Shown here: piece after piece, positions 10,818 through 19,875 of the stretch | How positions within the stretch are numbered: position 1 is the stretch's first letter | Layout of the letters: the number at the start of each line of letters is the position of its first letter | From: Bacteroides fragilis NCTC 9343 | Lineage (GTDB): Bacteria; Bacteroidota; Bacteroidia; Bacteroidales; Bacteroidaceae | Length of the DNA stretch: 64,000 bases | Reading direction: 5' to 3' | Assembly (NCBI RefSeq): GCF_000025985.1 | Contig: NC_003228.3 | Span: 2,976,001 to 3,040,000 of the forward strand | Translations under genes and position numbers: made by a program | The notes under the pieces: model-generated | Database searches by the model: none | What the model was told of the DNA's origin: nothing | Seen by the model: only the letters and a program-made list of their open reading frames with translations

Positions 10818-11372
10818 ATGACTGCAACGGAAAGGACAGCGGAATACCGGAAAGCACTCGATGTGCCTATCTCCCAACTGGAGACGGACCGGATTGTAAA
10901 AGAAATCCTGGATCGACCGGAGAACTTCGACAACATTTACCGGCTGACGTCGGACGATAAATTATTGGTGTCCTGGCGGGCTTTATGGATATGCGACAAA
11001 CTGTGCAGGCAGAAGCCGGAGTGGCTGATCCCTTTCAGGGAAGAGCTGACCGGAAGGTTGATGTCCTGCGGGCACGATGGTTCGAAACGACTGCTTCTTT
11101 CCATACTCTACCATGCACCCGCAACGAAGGTGCCTTCCGTGGCTCTGCTCAACTTCTGCCTGGACGCCATGCTGTCGCCCCAAGAGAGTATCGGCGTGCA
11201 ATCGCTCGCCATCCGAATGGCTTACCGCCTGTGCGAGCCCGAGCCGGAGTTGCTGTATGAGCTGCGTACCATACTGGAGAGTACAGAGACGGAAATGTAT
11301 TCGACCGCCGTAAAATCGGCTGTACGGAACACATTGAAGAAGATTAACCAGAAGAATAAAAAGAAAAAATAA
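10818..11372 (+). CDS. Unknown helical-repeat protein in the thi operon
   Basis: A 184-residue protein I cannot assign. It looks all-helical with HEAT-like pairs (LLVSWRALWICDKLC, SKRLLLSILYHAPA, SIGVQSLAIRMAYRLCE). It has no signal peptide or membrane segment, and ends in a lysine-rich tail. It starts 1 base after thiC and stops 1 base before thiH, so it is almost certainly translated with them. A structural or scaffold role in the thiamine pathway is only inferred from position. Confidence 0.75.
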   Translation: MTATERTAEYRKALDVPISQLETDRIVKEILDRPENFDNIYRLTSDDKLLVSWRALWICDKLCRQKPEWLIPFREELTGRLMSCGHDGSKRLLLSILYHAPATKVPSVALLNFCLDAMLSPQESIGVQSLAIRMAYRLCEPEPELLYELRTILESTETEMYSTAVKSAVRNTLKKINQKNKKKK

Positions 11373-11373
11373 A

Positions 11374-12498
11374 ATGTTTTCAGATGAATTAGAAAAGATT
11401 TCCTGGGAAGAGACGACTAAAGCCATCTATTCCAAAACTGACGCTGATGTGCGCCGCGCATTGTCGAAGGAACACTGCGATGTAAATGATTTTATGGCAT
11501 TGATTTCGCCGGCTGCCGCTCCATATCTGGAGACGATGGCACGTCTCAGCCGGAAGTATACGATGGAACGCTTCGGAAAAACAATCTCGATGTTCGTGCC
11601 TCTCTATATTACAAATTCTTGTACAAACTCGTGTGTATACTGCGGCTTTAACCACAACAACCCGATGAAGCGTACCATCCTTACGGAAGAAGAGATGGTG
11701 AACGAGTACAAGGCGATCAAGAAGCTGGCCCCCTTTGAGAATCTGTTGCTGGTGACAGGAGAGAATCCTGCCAAAGCCGGAGTGGACTACATCGAACGTG
11801 CCCTCTTGCTGGCAAAGCCCTACTTTGCTAACCTTCAGATTGAAGTAATGCCACTTAAAGCAGAAGAATATGAACGACTTACACATGCAGGTCTGAACGG
11901 GGTCATCTGCTTTCAGGAGACGTATAATAAAGCCAATTACAACATCTACCACCCCCGCGGCATGAAGTCTAAATTCGAATGGAGGGTCAACGGATTCGAC
12001 CGCATGGGACAGGCCGGAGTACACAAGATAGGAATGGGCGTACTGATCGGACTGGAGGAATGGAGAACGGATATCACCATGATGGCCTATCATCTCCGCT
12101 ACTTGCAGAAGCATTATTGGAAAACGAAATATAGTGTCAACTTCCCCCGCATGCGCCCGTCGGAAAACGGAGGCTTCCAGCCCAATGTGGTGATGAACGA
12201 CCGTGAGTTGGCACAAGTGACTTTTGCGATGCGCATCTTCGACCATGATGTAGACATCTCCTACTCTACCCGCGAAAGCGCAGCCTTCCGTAACCACATG
12301 GCTACGCTCGGAGTGACCACCATGAGTGCAGAAAGCAAAACGGAACCGGGAGGATACTTTACCTATCCGCAAGCACTGGAACAGTTTCACGTAAGCGACG
12401 AGCGGAAAGCCGTGGAGGTGGATGCAGCACTACGGTCGCTGGGGCGGATACCGGTATACAAAGACTGGGACACGGCGCTGACGCTACCCCAATGCTGA
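11374..12498 (+). CDS. thiH: 2-iminoacetate synthase (tyrosine lyase)
   Basis: Radical-SAM enzyme that cleaves tyrosine to p-cresol and dehydroglycine, the glycine imine used by ThiG. Residues 83-90 (CTNSCVYC) form the CX3CX2C cluster motif. The C-terminal ThiH/BATS domain includes NFPRMRP. At 374 residues the length is normal. The presence of ThiH rather than ThiO fits an anaerobe, because ThiO needs oxygen. It lies between the unknown helical gene (1-base gap) and the ThiF-like gene (22-base gap). Confidence 0.95.
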   Translation: MFSDELEKISWEETTKAIYSKTDADVRRALSKEHCDVNDFMALISPAAAPYLETMARLSRKYTMERFGKTISMFVPLYITNSCTNSCVYCGFNHNNPMKRTILTEEEMVNEYKAIKKLAPFENLLLVTGENPAKAGVDYIERALLLAKPYFANLQIEVMPLKAEEYERLTHAGLNGVICFQETYNKANYNIYHPRGMKSKFEWRVNGFDRMGQAGVHKIGMGVLIGLEEWRTDITMMAYHLRYLQKHYWKTKYSVNFPRMRPSENGGFQPNVVMNDRELAQVTFAMRIFDHDVDISYSTRESAAFRNHMATLGVTTMSAESKTEPGGYFTYPQALEQFHVSDERKAVEVDAALRSLGRIPVYKDWDTALTLPQC

Positions 12499-12520
12499 TA
12501 ACTGAAATAAAAGGGAATTT

Positions 12521-13222
12521 ATGGAAAGATACAGCAGACAAACCATGCTTCCGGAAATAGGAGAAGCAGGACAGCTAAAGCTAAAAGCTGCCAAAGTACT
12601 GATTGTAGGCGTGGGAGGACTCGGTTCTCCCATCGCCCTCTATCTGGCCGGCGCTGGAGTGGGTACCATCGGGTTGGCAGATGACGACGAAGTGAGCCTC
12701 AGCAATCTGCAGAGGCAGATACTCTACACGGAGGAGGAAGTGGGCGACCTGAAGGCTATCTGTGCCTCCATGCGGATCAGCGCCCTCAACAGGGAGATAA
12801 AAGTGAATGCCTGTCCGGGAAGGCTAAGTAAAGAAAATGCACGCGATCTGATAGGCCAGTATGACATCATCGTGGACGGTTGCGATAACTTTGCAACCCG
12901 GTATCTGCTCAGCGATGTCTGTTCGGAGCTCGGGAAACCGTATGTATACGGTGCTATCTGCGGATTTGAAGGACAGGTGTCCGTCTTCAACTACGGAGAA
13001 GGAACTCAACGGAAAACTTATCGTGACCTCTACCCGGACGAAGAAGGAATGTTACACATGCCTCCTCCTCCCAAGGGGGTGGTCGGAGTGACACCGGCAG
13101 TAACGGGCAGTGTGGAAGCATGCGAAGTTCTCAAAATCATTTGTGGATTCGGAGAGGTCCTGGCAGGCAAACTATGGACAATTGACTTGCGGACATTGCA
13201 ATCTAACATATTTTCACTATAA
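12521..13222 (+). CDS. thiF: ThiF/MoeB-type ThiS adenylyltransferase, zinc cysteines absent
   Basis: An E1-like enzyme expected to adenylate the C-terminal glycine of ThiS before sulfur transfer. At 233 residues it has the nucleotide loop GVGGLG (30-35), acidic D54-D56, NLQRQ (62-66), Lys78 and VDGCDNFATRY (118-128). Where E. coli ThiF and MoeB carry the zinc CxxC pairs, this protein reads YRDLYP (167-172) and a PPPP stretch (181-184), so the zinc site seems lost. It could also be described as a HesA-type protein. Its position after thiH supports a thiamine role. Confidence 0.85.
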   Translation: MERYSRQTMLPEIGEAGQLKLKAAKVLIVGVGGLGSPIALYLAGAGVGTIGLADDDEVSLSNLQRQILYTEEEVGDLKAICASMRISALNREIKVNACPGRLSKENARDLIGQYDIIVDGCDNFATRYLLSDVCSELGKPYVYGAICGFEGQVSVFNYGEGTQRKTYRDLYPDEEGMLHMPPPPKGVVGVTPAVTGSVEACEVLKIICGFGEVLAGKLWTIDLRTLQSNIFSL

Positions 13223-13283
13223 AGGTTGGTTTCTGAGTAAGTTAATTAGTAACTTTGCTAAACTTAACAGTTTAACAAAAGAA

Positions 13284-13892
13284 ATGAAACTTATCGTAGT
13301 AACGACGCCTACTTTCTTTGTAGAAGAAGATAAGATTATCACTGCTCTTTTTGAAGAGGGACTGGATATTCTGCATCTCAGAAAACCGGAAACACCGGCT
13401 ATGTATTCAGAGCGCCTGTTGACACTGATTCCGGAGAAATACCACAAACGGATTGTCACGCACGAACACTTCTATCTGAAAGAAGAATTCAACCTGATGG
13501 GAATTCATCTGAATGCACGAAATCCCAAAGAACCGCATGACTATTCGGGACATATCAGTTGTTCGTGTCACTCGGTGGAGGAAGTGAAGAATAAAAAGCA
13601 CTTTTATGATTATGTATTCATGAGCCCGGTTTATGACAGTATCTCGAAAGAGGGATATAACTCACCCTATACAGCCGAAGAACTGCGCCTGGCAGCCAAA
13701 GACAAGATCATTGACAACAAGGTGATGGCATTGGGAGGTATTACGCCGGATAACATACTGGAAGTGAAAGATTTCGGATTCGGAGGTGCAGTAGTTTTAG
13801 GAGATTTATGGGGCAAATTCGACGCTTGCTCCGACCAGGATTACCTGGCAGTGATAGAACACTTCAAGAAGCTGAAAAGAATGGCGGACTGA
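13284..13892 (+). CDS. TenI-like thiazole tautomerase (second ThiE-family protein)
   Basis: The start is placed at the ATG of MKLIVVTTPT, giving 202 residues; the longer open frame would overlap the thiF-like gene by more than 100 bases. The fold is ThiE-like, with HLRKP (31-35) in place of QLRxK, GIHLN (74-78), SCHS (His96), SPVYDSISKEGY, and a LGGIT loop. A His at this position is the catalytic residue of Bacillus subtilis TenI, which aromatises the ThiG product. Function as a tautomerase is therefore more likely than a second thiamine-phosphate synthase. It is the last gene before a strong terminator. Confidence 0.75.
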   Translation: MKLIVVTTPTFFVEEDKIITALFEEGLDILHLRKPETPAMYSERLLTLIPEKYHKRIVTHEHFYLKEEFNLMGIHLNARNPKEPHDYSGHISCSCHSVEEVKNKKHFYDYVFMSPVYDSISKEGYNSPYTAEELRLAAKDKIIDNKVMALGGITPDNILEVKDFGFGGAVVLGDLWGKFDACSDQDYLAVIEHFKKLKRMAD

Positions 13893-13917
13893 ACGAAACG
13901 ACAACAGACAAAATAAA

Positions 13918-13950
13918 ATAGGGTGATTCTCCTTGCGGAGGTCACCCTAT
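13918..13950. terminator. Bidirectional terminator after the thi operon
   Basis: ATAGGGTGA (13918-13926) pairs with TCACCCTAT (13942-13950), with an inner CTCC/GGAG stem. A-rich bases precede and T bases follow, so it can end both the thi operon and the convergent outer-membrane gene. Confidence 0.88.
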
Positions 13951-13969
13951 TTCGTTGAAACCTATTTGA

Positions 13970-14482
13970 TTAAAATTCGTAATGGAATCCGAATGTAAGG
14001 TCTTCACTGCTTGCGCTAAAGCCAAAACCGTTACCCATATAATCGTCCTTATATCCCAGGAAGCCACATTTGGCAACCAGGCTGAAATGCTGGTTCAACT
14101 TGATAGCGATACCCGGTTTCAGACCGATCTCGAAACCGTTTACAGCATCACCGCCATCTTTCACCTTAGTGGTAGCAAAACCAAATCCGCCATCGACAAA
14201 CAGACGTACGATCTTGTTTTCATAATAAGAAAAACGTGCGTAAGGAGCAATGGCAAATGTGTTTGTCGAGATATGCTCCTTGTATTCATGGTTGAACTGA
14301 AGCTCAACGCCCAATGCCCATTGTTCGCTCAGGTTGTATCCGATCTCCGGAGCCAGTTTAAAGGAAGTGGTATTGGCATCATCATTACGCCACAAACCTA
14401 CGGTACCTCCCATGTAAAGGTCTTGTGCCTTAACAGATAAAGTTGCAATAGCAACAAATAAAAACAATACAATCTTTTTCAT
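13970..14482 (-). CDS. Outer-membrane beta-barrel protein (OmpA/OmpW-like fold)
   Basis: The start is set at MKKIVLFLFVAIATL, which gives a clean signal peptide cut after VKAQ and a 170-residue precursor; the longer open frame upstream overlaps its promoter. The mature part alternates short beta-strands (APYARFSYYENKIVRLFVDGG, GFEIGLKPGIAIKLNQHFSLVAK) and ends with Phe (FGFHYEF), the usual C-terminal signature for BAM insertion. It is predicted to be an 8-stranded barrel. The ligand or role is unknown. A matching promoter lies upstream. Confidence 0.8.
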   Translation of the reverse strand: MKKIVLFLFVAIATLSVKAQDLYMGGTVGLWRNDDANTTSFKLAPEIGYNLSEQWALGVELQFNHEYKEHISTNTFAIAPYARFSYYENKIVRLFVDGGFGFATTKVKDGGDAVNGFEIGLKPGIAIKLNQHFSLVAKCGFLGYKDDYMGNGFGFSASSEDLTFGFHYEF

Positions 14483-14557
14483 CTTCTTAGTAGTTTTAAT
14501 TAAATACACCTGTTTTGAAAACAAACAAAAGAATAATTTCACTTTTGTTTCGGGGCG

Positions 14558-14589
14558 CAAAAGTATATCATATTCATTAATTAAACAAC
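14558..14589 (-). promoter_or_regulatory. Promoter of the beta-barrel gene
   Basis: On the minus strand TACTTTTG (14558-14565) is a perfect -7 element and a GTTG (14586-14589) lies 20 bases upstream as the -33 element. The leader to the chosen start codon is about 70 bases. Confidence 0.6.
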
Positions 14590-14622
14590 TATTTCGATCA
14601 TTATTCACCGGAGAGCAAAATG

Positions 14623-14658
14623 AAAAAAGCCGCTTGTAATTGATTTACAGCGGCTTTT
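14623..14658. terminator. Terminator downstream of the second barrel gene
   Basis: AAAAAAGCCGCTTGTAA pairs with TTACAGCGGCTTTT with one bulge. It begins 26 bases after the stop codon of the minus-strand barrel gene at 14684 and gives a six-U tail in that direction. Confidence 0.85.
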
Positions 14659-14683
14659 CTATTTAAATATTTACCGGTTTCCC

Positions 14684-15253
14684 TCAGAACTTATAACCTA
14701 CGCTAATAGAAAGATTCAGATTCTTACCATTTACGTTGTCCATGACATCGACAAACCCGAACTGACCGTCAAGCCCTGCGATAATCTTGCCAAACTCCGC
14801 GGCAACACCGATACCAAGACCTACATCGCCACGTTTCAGCAGACCGTCGTCACCAAAGGTATCGACTTCCAAGCGCCCTTTGCCCAGATCTACTTTAGAA
14901 TTACCCGCGATACCGCAAGCAAAATAAGGACCTGCACTCAACACGATATTAGTATTATCGGCTACTTTGAAACGCGCAGCAGCCATAACCGGCAGTTCCA
15001 GATAAACAGCATTCACACTCAGTTCGTCCTTCTTGGCACCTTTGGAAGATACAAACAAAGAGGGTTGCAACGACCAGATTTCATTAAATCCATACTCCAT
15101 GCCACCGCCTATCTTGAATCCTACTTTGGCATTCATGTCAAAATCACCGGTAAAGTTACTGATATTCATTCCCACCTTGGCATTCCAGCTCACTTGAGAA
15201 AAGCCCACAACCGAAACGAGGGCAAACAATACAAACACAAGATTTCTTTTCAT
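14684..15253 (-). CDS. PorT-family outer-membrane beta-barrel protein
   Basis: A 189-residue precursor with an N-terminal signal (MKRNLVFVLFALVSVVGFSQ) followed by VSWNAKVGMNISNF, a start typical of Bacteroidetes outer-membrane beta-barrel (PorT/OMP_b-brl_2) proteins. Strands alternate through to a C-terminal Phe (SISVGYKF). Specific function is unknown. It has its own terminator and is not closely similar to the barrel gene downstream beyond the shared architecture. Confidence 0.82.
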   Translation of the reverse strand: MKRNLVFVLFALVSVVGFSQVSWNAKVGMNISNFTGDFDMNAKVGFKIGGGMEYGFNEIWSLQPSLFVSSKGAKKDELSVNAVYLELPVMAAARFKVADNTNIVLSAGPYFACGIAGNSKVDLGKGRLEVDTFGDDGLLKRGDVGLGIGVAAEFGKIIAGLDGQFGFVDVMDNVNGKNLNLSISVGYKF

Positions 15254-15410
15254 AATTCTGTAATTTTAGTTTGTTAAAAATATAATAAGTAAGGTTTCAT
15301 AAGATAAAGGAAATATTTTTATTTGAATTATACAAATATTTACTCTACATTTTAGGTTTCCGCCGGCTTTTCTCTCCTGTAGGCTCTGTCTGCACCATAC
15401 AGATATATAC

Positions 15411-15445
15411 AAAAAGGCGAGGCTACCCTCTTGGAGTAGCCTCGC
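15411..15445 (-). terminator. Terminator of ppdK
   Basis: GCGAGGCTA (15417-15425) pairs exactly with TAGCCTCGC (15437-15445), with a small inner stem. Five A residues on the plus strand at 15411-15415 give the U-tail for minus-strand transcription. It lies about 20 bases past the ppdK stop codon. Confidence 0.9.
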
Positions 15446-15465
15446 ACAAACCAGTTAATCTAAAG

Positions 15466-18186
15466 TTATTCTTCGATGGCTGCCTGTGCCGCTGCCAGAC
15501 GTGCGATAGGCACACGGAACGGAGAACAGCTAACGTAATTCAAACCTACTTTATGGCAGAACTTAACAGATGAAGGCTCACCGCCATGTTCACCACAGAT
15601 ACCGCACTTCAGGTCCGGACGGATGGCACGGCCTTTTTCGGTTGCCATACGTACCAACTGGCCTACACCATTTTGGTCGAGTACCTGGAACGGGTCTACT
15701 TTCAGAATCTTCTTCTCCAGATAAACCGGAAGGAAAGAAGCTATATCGTCACGAGAGTAACCGAAAGTCATCTGAGTCAAGTCGTTGGTTCCGAACGAGA
15801 AGAACTCGGCAGACGAAGCGATACGGTCGGCAGTCAGAGCTGCACGGGGAATTTCGATCATGGTTCCGACTTTGAAGTCGATGCGGTCTCCCACCTCTTC
15901 AAAGAGCTTGTCTGCTTCGGCACGAATCACACTTTCCTGCTGTTGGAACTCGTAAAGAATACCTGTCAGCGGCACCATAATTTCGGGATGTGTCTCTATT
16001 CCTTCTTTCTTCAGTTCAAGAGCGGCACCCAGAATGGCACGAGTCTGCATCTGTGTGATTTCGGGATACGTATTTCCCAAACGGCAACCACGGTGACCCA
16101 ACATCGGGTTGTGTTCGCAGAGCGATTCGACACGCTGCTGGATATATTGCAGGCTTACTCCCATTGTATCGGCCATCTCCTGCTGTCCTTTCAGATCGTG
16201 AGGAACAAATTCATGCAAAGGAGGATCGAGCAGACGTACAGTCACCGGACAACCGGCCATTGCCTTGAAGATTCCCTTGAAGTCGGCTTGCTGATATGGC
16301 AAGATCTTGGCAAGAGCTTTGCGGCGTCCCTCAGCATTTTCTGCCAGAATCATCTCACGCATGGCTTTGATCTTTTCACCTTCGAAGAACATGTGTTCCG
16401 TACGGCAAAGACCGATACCTACCGCACCGAAATTACGGGCAACTTCGGCATCATGCGGAGTGTCGGCATTGGTGCGAACCTGCAGACGGGTATATTTATC
16501 AGCCAACTTCATCAGATCGGCAAAGTCGCCAGACAGTTCGGCTGCTTTCGTTTCTACTTTACCCTGATAAACCTCACCGGTACTACCGTTCAAGGAGATG
16601 AAATCTCCCTCTTTCAGCAATACACCATCCACTTCCACTGTACGGGCCTTGTAGTCGATATTCAATGCACCGGCTCCCGAAACACAGCATTTACCCATAC
16701 CACGGGCAACCACGGCTGCATGTGAGGTCATACCTCCACGGGCGGTCAGGATACCTTCGGCAACTGCCATACCGGCCAAATCTTCGGGTGAAGTCTCGAT
16801 ACGAACCATCACAACGCGTTTTCCGGCAGCATGCCATTCGGCTGCATCGTCAGCAAAGAATACGATCTGACCGGTAGCAGCACCCGGAGAAGCCGGCAAA
16901 CCGCGAGTCAGCACTTTAGCCTGTTTCAAAGCAGACTTATCGAATACCGGGTGAAGTAATTCATCCAGTTTATTGGGTTCTACACGCATCAGCGCGGTCT
17001 TTTCGTCAATCATGCCCTGGCGGAACAGATCCATGGCGATTTTTACCATGGCAGCACCGGTACGTTTACCGTTACGTGTCTGAAGGAACCAAAGTTTGCC
17101 TTCCTGAACGGTGAACTCCATATCCTGCATGTCTTTGTAGTGATTTTCAAGCTTGGTCTGCAATTCATCCAACTGCTTGTAGATCTCCGGCATAGCCTCT
17201 TCCATAGAAGGATATTTTGATGCACGTTCCTCTTCGCTCACACCGGCAAGCTGAGCCCAACGCTGGGAACCGATCTTAGTGATCTGCTGCGGAGTACGGA
17301 TACCCGCCACCACGTCTTCACCTTGTGCATTGATCAGATATTCACCATTGAAGAGGTCCTCGCCCGTAGCGGCATCACGGGAGAAGCATACACCTGTTGC
17401 GGAAGTATCGCCCATGTTACCGAACACCATTGCCTGAACACTTACGGCAGTACCCCATTCATCGGGAATTCCTTCCATCTTACGGTACAGGATGGCACGT
17501 TCGTTCATCCATGAATTGAACACGGCGCAGATAGCTCCCCAAAGCTGTTCGTATGCACAAGTCGGGAAGTCCTTGCCTGTTTGTGCCTTTACGGCAGCTT
17601 TAAATTTCTTCACGAGTTCCTTGAGATCTTCCACCTCGAGCTCGTTGTCCAGCTTCACGCCTTTGGCATGTTTCACTTCTTCAATGATCGCCTCAAACGG
17701 ATCCTGGTCTTCTTTGTTAACAGGTTTCATACCCAATACTACATCACCGTACATCTGTACGAAACGGCGGTAAGAATCCCATGCAAAACGAGCGTTTCCG
17801 GTCTTACGGGTCAGACCTTCAACCACTTCATCATTCAAACCCAGATTCAGGATCGTATCCATCATACCCGGCATGGATGCACGTGCACCCGAACGCACAG
17901 AAACCAGCAACGGATTCTCTACGTCACCAAATTTTGAACGCATCAGGTTCTCAATATTTGCAATAGCTTTTTCTACTTCTTCTTTCAGGAGAGATACGAC
18001 CTTTTCCTGTCCCATCTCGTAATATTCGGTACAAACGTCAGTTGTAATTGTGAAGCCCGGAGGTACGGGGACACCGATCAGATTCATTTCGGCAAGGTTC
18101 GCACCTTTGCCCCCAAGTAAGTTTCGCATACCGGCCTTTCCTTCTGCCAGTCCATTACCAAAGGTATAAACTCTTTTTTTGTCCAT
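15466..18186 (-). CDS. ppdK: Pyruvate, phosphate dikinase
   Basis: PPDK reversibly converts ATP, phosphate and pyruvate into AMP, PPi and phosphoenolpyruvate, and supports PPi-linked glycolysis or gluconeogenesis in anaerobes. The 906 residues carry the N-terminal ATP-grasp domain (LLGGKGANLAEM near 25-36), the central phosphohistidine domain (GGMTSHAAVVARGMG) and the C-terminal PEP-binding barrel with the catalytic Cys in KCGICGEHGG. The length is standard. It stands alone, divergent from rlmD. A -7-like CAAATCTA (18229-18236) lies upstream on the reverse strand. Confidence 0.97.
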   Translation of the reverse strand: MDKKRVYTFGNGLAEGKAGMRNLLGGKGANLAEMNLIGVPVPPGFTITTDVCTEYYEMGQEKVVSLLKEEVEKAIANIENLMRSKFGDVENPLLVSVRSGARASMPGMMDTILNLGLNDEVVEGLTRKTGNARFAWDSYRRFVQMYGDVVLGMKPVNKEDQDPFEAIIEEVKHAKGVKLDNELEVEDLKELVKKFKAAVKAQTGKDFPTCAYEQLWGAICAVFNSWMNERAILYRKMEGIPDEWGTAVSVQAMVFGNMGDTSATGVCFSRDAATGEDLFNGEYLINAQGEDVVAGIRTPQQITKIGSQRWAQLAGVSEEERASKYPSMEEAMPEIYKQLDELQTKLENHYKDMQDMEFTVQEGKLWFLQTRNGKRTGAAMVKIAMDLFRQGMIDEKTALMRVEPNKLDELLHPVFDKSALKQAKVLTRGLPASPGAATGQIVFFADDAAEWHAAGKRVVMVRIETSPEDLAGMAVAEGILTARGGMTSHAAVVARGMGKCCVSGAGALNIDYKARTVEVDGVLLKEGDFISLNGSTGEVYQGKVETKAAELSGDFADLMKLADKYTRLQVRTNADTPHDAEVARNFGAVGIGLCRTEHMFFEGEKIKAMREMILAENAEGRRKALAKILPYQQADFKGIFKAMAGCPVTVRLLDPPLHEFVPHDLKGQQEMADTMGVSLQYIQQRVESLCEHNPMLGHRGCRLGNTYPEITQMQTRAILGAALELKKEGIETHPEIMVPLTGILYEFQQQESVIRAEADKLFEEVGDRIDFKVGTMIEIPRAALTADRIASSAEFFSFGTNDLTQMTFGYSRDDIASFLPVYLEKKILKVDPFQVLDQNGVGQLVRMATEKGRAIRPDLKCGICGEHGGEPSSVKFCHKVGLNYVSCSPFRVPIARLAAAQAAIEE

Positions 18187-18452
18187 AATACGATTTTAAA
18201 GTTATTAGTTGTGATTCTTTTCTGTTCGCAAATCTAAGGATATTTCGCAAACCAGAAAACTTTTATATGAAAAACTTTCTATCAAAATGCAATTTCGACA
18301 TTGCAATCTGCATTATTTCACTTCATATAGAGAAATACGAAAAAAAATACCTACTTTTGCGAAAGATTTTATTAATATGGCGTAGAATGGTGATTTAATA
18401 GATTCACGCTTTATACTCAAAGAAATCATTTTAATATAATTCAAGGAGTACT

Positions 18453-19871
18453 GTGGCTAGAAAGAAAAAAGAACTTCCTCTGCTGGAGAAGGTGACAATA
18501 ACGGATGTGGCTGCCGAAGGAAAAGCCATCGCAAAAGTAGATGACCTGGTCGTTTTTGTACCTTACGTAGTGCCGGGCGACGTGGTAGATTTGCAGGTAA
18601 AAAGAAAAAAGAATAAATACGCCGAAGCTGAAGCGGTGAAGTTTCACGAACTCTCACCGGTACGTGCCGTTCCTTTTTGCCAGCACTATGGCGTATGCGG
18701 CGGGTGTAAATGGCAGGTATTGCCCTACGCAGAACAAATCAAATACAAACAGAAACAGGTGGAAGACAACCTCCGCCGTATCGGAAAGATCGAATTGCCG
18801 GAAATCTCTCCTATCCTGGGATCTGCTAAAACAGAGTTTTACCGGAACAAACTGGAGTTCACCTTCTCGAACAAACGCTGGCTGACAGCGGAAGAAGTGA
18901 AACAGGACGTCAAATATGACCAGATGAACGCGGTGGGATTCCACATTCCGGGAGCATTCGACAAGGTGCTCGCCATCGAAAAGTGCTGGTTGCAGGATGA
19001 TATCTCTAACCGTATCCGCAATACGATCCGCGATTACGCCTACGAGCACAACTACTCTTTCATCAATCTCCGTTCGCAGGAAGGAATGCTCCGCAACATG
19101 ATTGTACGTACCTCGAGTACCGGCGAACTGATGGTGATTCTGATTTGCAAGATAACGGAAGAGCATGAAATGGATCTCTTCAAGCAGTTATTGCAATATG
19201 TTGCCGACCAATTCCCGGAAATAACCTCTCTCCTATACATTATTAATAATAAATGTAACGACACGATCAATGACCTCGATGTACACGTATTCCGTGGCAA
19301 TGATCACATCTTCGAGGAGATGGAGGGACTTCGTTTCAAGGTGGGACCGAAATCGTTCTATCAGACCAACTCGGAACAGGCATACAATCTTTATAAGGTG
19401 GCACGCGACTTTGCCGGACTGACAGGTGACGAACTGGTATATGACCTCTATACGGGTACCGGAACCATCGCCAACTTTGTGTCACGCCAGGCACGAAAAG
19501 TGATCGGCATCGAATATGTTCCCGAAGCCATAGAAGATGCAAAAGTGAATGCCGAGATCAATGGAATAGAGAACACCCTGTTCTTTGCCGGAGACATGAA
19601 GGATATCCTGACACAGGATTTCATCAATCAGTACGGGCGTCCGGATGTAATCATCACCGACCCTCCCCGGGCGGGAATGCATCAGGATGTGGTAGACGTA
19701 ATCTTATTTGCCGAACCCAAACGGATCGTATATGTTAGTTGTAATCCGGCTACACAAGCGCGTGACCTCCAGTTGCTGGATGTCAAATATCGTGTGAAAG
19801 CAGTGCAACCGGTAGATATGTTCCCCCACACCCATCACGTGGAAAACGTAGTGCTGCTTGAACTTAAATAA
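18453..19871 (+). CDS. rlmD: 23S rRNA (uracil-5-)-methyltransferase, RlmD/RumA family
   Basis: The enzyme adds the m5U methyl group to 23S rRNA (U1939 type) with SAM. It is a 472-residue protein with an N-terminal TRAM domain, the [4Fe-4S] cysteines in CQHYGVCGGCKW, the SAM loop YDLYTGTGTIA, TDPPRAG, and the catalytic Cys in YVSCNPAT. The start is GTG at 18453: an AAGGAG site (18443-18448) at normal distance supports it, which is notable because such sites are scarce in this genome. A TACTTTTG -7-like element lies at 18352. It is followed within 4 bases by a pseudouridine synthase, so both modify rRNA from one operon. Confidence 0.9.
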   Translation: MARKKKELPLLEKVTITDVAAEGKAIAKVDDLVVFVPYVVPGDVVDLQVKRKKNKYAEAEAVKFHELSPVRAVPFCQHYGVCGGCKWQVLPYAEQIKYKQKQVEDNLRRIGKIELPEISPILGSAKTEFYRNKLEFTFSNKRWLTAEEVKQDVKYDQMNAVGFHIPGAFDKVLAIEKCWLQDDISNRIRNTIRDYAYEHNYSFINLRSQEGMLRNMIVRTSSTGELMVILICKITEEHEMDLFKQLLQYVADQFPEITSLLYIINNKCNDTINDLDVHVFRGNDHIFEEMEGLRFKVGPKSFYQTNSEQAYNLYKVARDFAGLTGDELVYDLYTGTGTIANFVSRQARKVIGIEYVPEAIEDAKVNAEINGIENTLFFAGDMKDILTQDFINQYGRPDVIITDPPRAGMHQDVVDVILFAEPKRIVYVSCNPATQARDLQLLDVKYRVKAVQPVDMFPHTHHVENVVLLELK

Positions 19872-19875
19872 AAAA

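Noticed and set aside
15586..16725. A 379-codon plus-strand frame opposite ppdK.
   Set aside because: Shadow of ppdK; His-, Cys- and Phe-rich translation without domains.
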